A DNA stretch of 5,682 nt, from contig JAGQRC010000281.1 of NCBI GenBank assembly GCA_020425835.1, forward strand, positions 1-5,682, given 5' to 3'. The notes under the pieces were generated by a model. That model was not told the DNA's origin, ran no database searches, and worked only from the letters and a program-made list of their open reading frames with translations. Shown here piece by piece: positions 4,938 through 5,682 of this stretch (positions are counted from its first letter, which is position 1; the number at the start of each line of letters is the position of its first letter). Position numbers and translations under genes: made by a program. The stretch is from Planctomycetota bacterium (GTDB lineage Bacteria > Planctomycetota > UBA8108 > UBA1146 > JAJFFE01).

Positions 4938-5682
4938 GTGAGCTTCCAAGGCGACCTTTCGAGCATTGCGCTCTCGGACGTCCTTCAGAACCTCGAGTCC
5001 GGCGGAAAGTCGGGGACGCTCACGATCACCGACGGTGACCTGGAAGTGGCCAGGATCCGCATCGATCGCGGCAAGATCACGGGACTCGCTCGCCCCGGTC
5101 GGCTCACGCTCCCACAGCTCCTGGTCCGCCAGGGACGCCTGACCGAGGCACAGATCAAGTCGGCCAAGGCCAAGCGCCGCGGCACGCGCAAGTCGATCGG
5201 TGAAGTACTCGTTCTCCAGAATCGGATCGCGGGCGAGGACCTCCTCGCGGTGGCGAGCCGGGCCCTGTCCGAGGACGTGTGCGACCTCGTGGCCGAAACG
5301 GTCCACGGCGAGTTCTTCCTCGACGAAGGACCGCCGCCCCCCCGCGTCTTCGACGCCGAGGAGACGCAGCTCGGTCTCGCCCTGCCGGTCAGCCACGTCC
5401 TGCTCGAGGGGGCGCGACGATCCGACCATTGGGCGCTGATCCGTCAGGCTATCCCATCGGACGCAACGCACTACTTCGCCGGGCCCGATTGCGAGCCCCC
5501 GCTCGACGCCGGTGATCCCGAGCTCGTCCGATACCTGCTGCAGCATCTCGATGGGACGCGTCCCGTCAGCGAAATCGTCGACCTCGTTCCCGGCCGACGC
5601 TTCGAGACCTACACGGCACTGGCGTTCCTCGTCCGCGAACGCTTCGTGCGCGCGACCGAGGGCGACGAGCTCCTCGCCATCG
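4938..5682 (+). CDS. DUF4388/PATAN-domain protein (partial at 3' end)
   Basis: It starts with GTG at 4938 after an excellent ribosome site and stays open to the window edge, giving 248 residues with strong G/C third-position bias; the C-terminus is missing. The N-terminus (MSFQGDLSSIALSDVLQNLE, then SGTLTI at 25-30 and IRIDRGKITGLARPG at 40-54) is the typical opening of DUF4388, also called PATAN after cyanobacterial PatA. These domains occur in signalling and motility regulators and mediate protein-protein contacts. Residues about 60-105 hold the inserted helical segment (LLVRQGRLTEAQ, SIGEVLVLQNRI) that resembles the N-terminal domain of type II/IV pilus ATPases. Residues 106-140 return to the PATAN fold (GEFFLDEG). 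Residues about 160-248 look like a winged-helix-like tail (LLQHLDGTRPVSEIV, LAFLVRERFVRA). There is no membrane segment in the visible part. The missing end could carry a receiver, TPR or other output domain. The partner and pathway are unknown. Confidence 0.85.
   Translation, partial: MSFQGDLSSIALSDVLQNLESGGKSGTLTITDGDLEVARIRIDRGKITGLARPGRLTLPQLLVRQGRLTEAQIKSAKAKRRGTRKSIGEVLVLQNRIAGEDLLAVASRALSEDVCDLVAETVHGEFFLDEGPPPPRVFDAEETQLGLALPVSHVLLEGARRSDHWALIRQAIPSDATHYFAGPDCEPPLDAGDPELVRYLLQHLDGTRPVSEIVDLVPGRRFETYTALAFLVRERFVRATEGDELLAI

Noticed and set aside
4604..5038. Leader peptide or protein starting at ATG 4604 inside the candidate RNA.
   Set aside because: There is no Shine-Dalgarno, the frame overlaps the DUF4388 start out of frame, and the composition is shadow-like.
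1..5682. CRISPR arrays, insertion sequences, tRNA or rRNA genes.
   Set aside because: I saw no spaced repeats, transposase motifs, terminal inverted repeats or tRNA T-loop signatures on either strand.

Overview
This is a 5.7 kb window of high-GC bacterial chromosome. Real genes show strong G/C preference at third codon positions, and most long open frames are shadows of those genes. The mix of an ECF-type sigma factor end, a membrane anti-sigma-like protein, hemE-hemG and a DUF4388/PATAN protein fits a Gram-negative lineage with complex regulation, such as Planctomycetota or a myxobacteria/deltaproteobacteria-like group. The sequence alone does not settle the phylum.

Layout. At 1-275 (+) lies the C-terminal end of a sigma-70/ECF-like factor, followed after 11 nt by a 312-aa membrane protein (287-1225, +) with an HxxxCxxC zinc anti-sigma motif, one transmembrane helix and an unrecognised outer domain. 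A 262-bp convergent gap (1226-1487) holds two hairpins and an 18-bp tandem repeat. On the minus strand, hemE (3880-2849, uroporphyrinogen decarboxylase) and hemG/hemY (2852-1488, FAD protoporphyrinogen/coproporphyrinogen oxidase) overlap by ATGA and form a heme-synthesis operon. Upstream of it, also on minus, is a 140-aa protein with a C-terminal four-cysteine finger (4554-4132). Diverging from that, after a 383-bp intergenic region, a GTG-started DUF4388/PATAN protein (4938 to the window end, +) runs off the edge.

The most unusual part is the divergent region 4555-4937. It contains a near-perfect intrinsic terminator on the + strand (4716-4757) with no protein gene in front of it. Segments just upstream of it can pair in mutually exclusive ways (1:2, 2:3, 3:4), as in an attenuator or a small structured RNA. 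A 13-bp AT-rich palindrome overlaps the likely promoter of the divergent finger-protein gene. This suggests an undescribed small RNA or riboregulator between the two divergent genes, but it rests on hand-folding only.

Functionally, the sigma/anti-sigma pair would sense an envelope signal. HemE and HemG carry out non-consecutive late heme steps; the step between them (HemN/HemF) and ferrochelatase are not in the window. The finger protein and the DUF4388 protein are likely regulatory or interaction proteins of unknown target.
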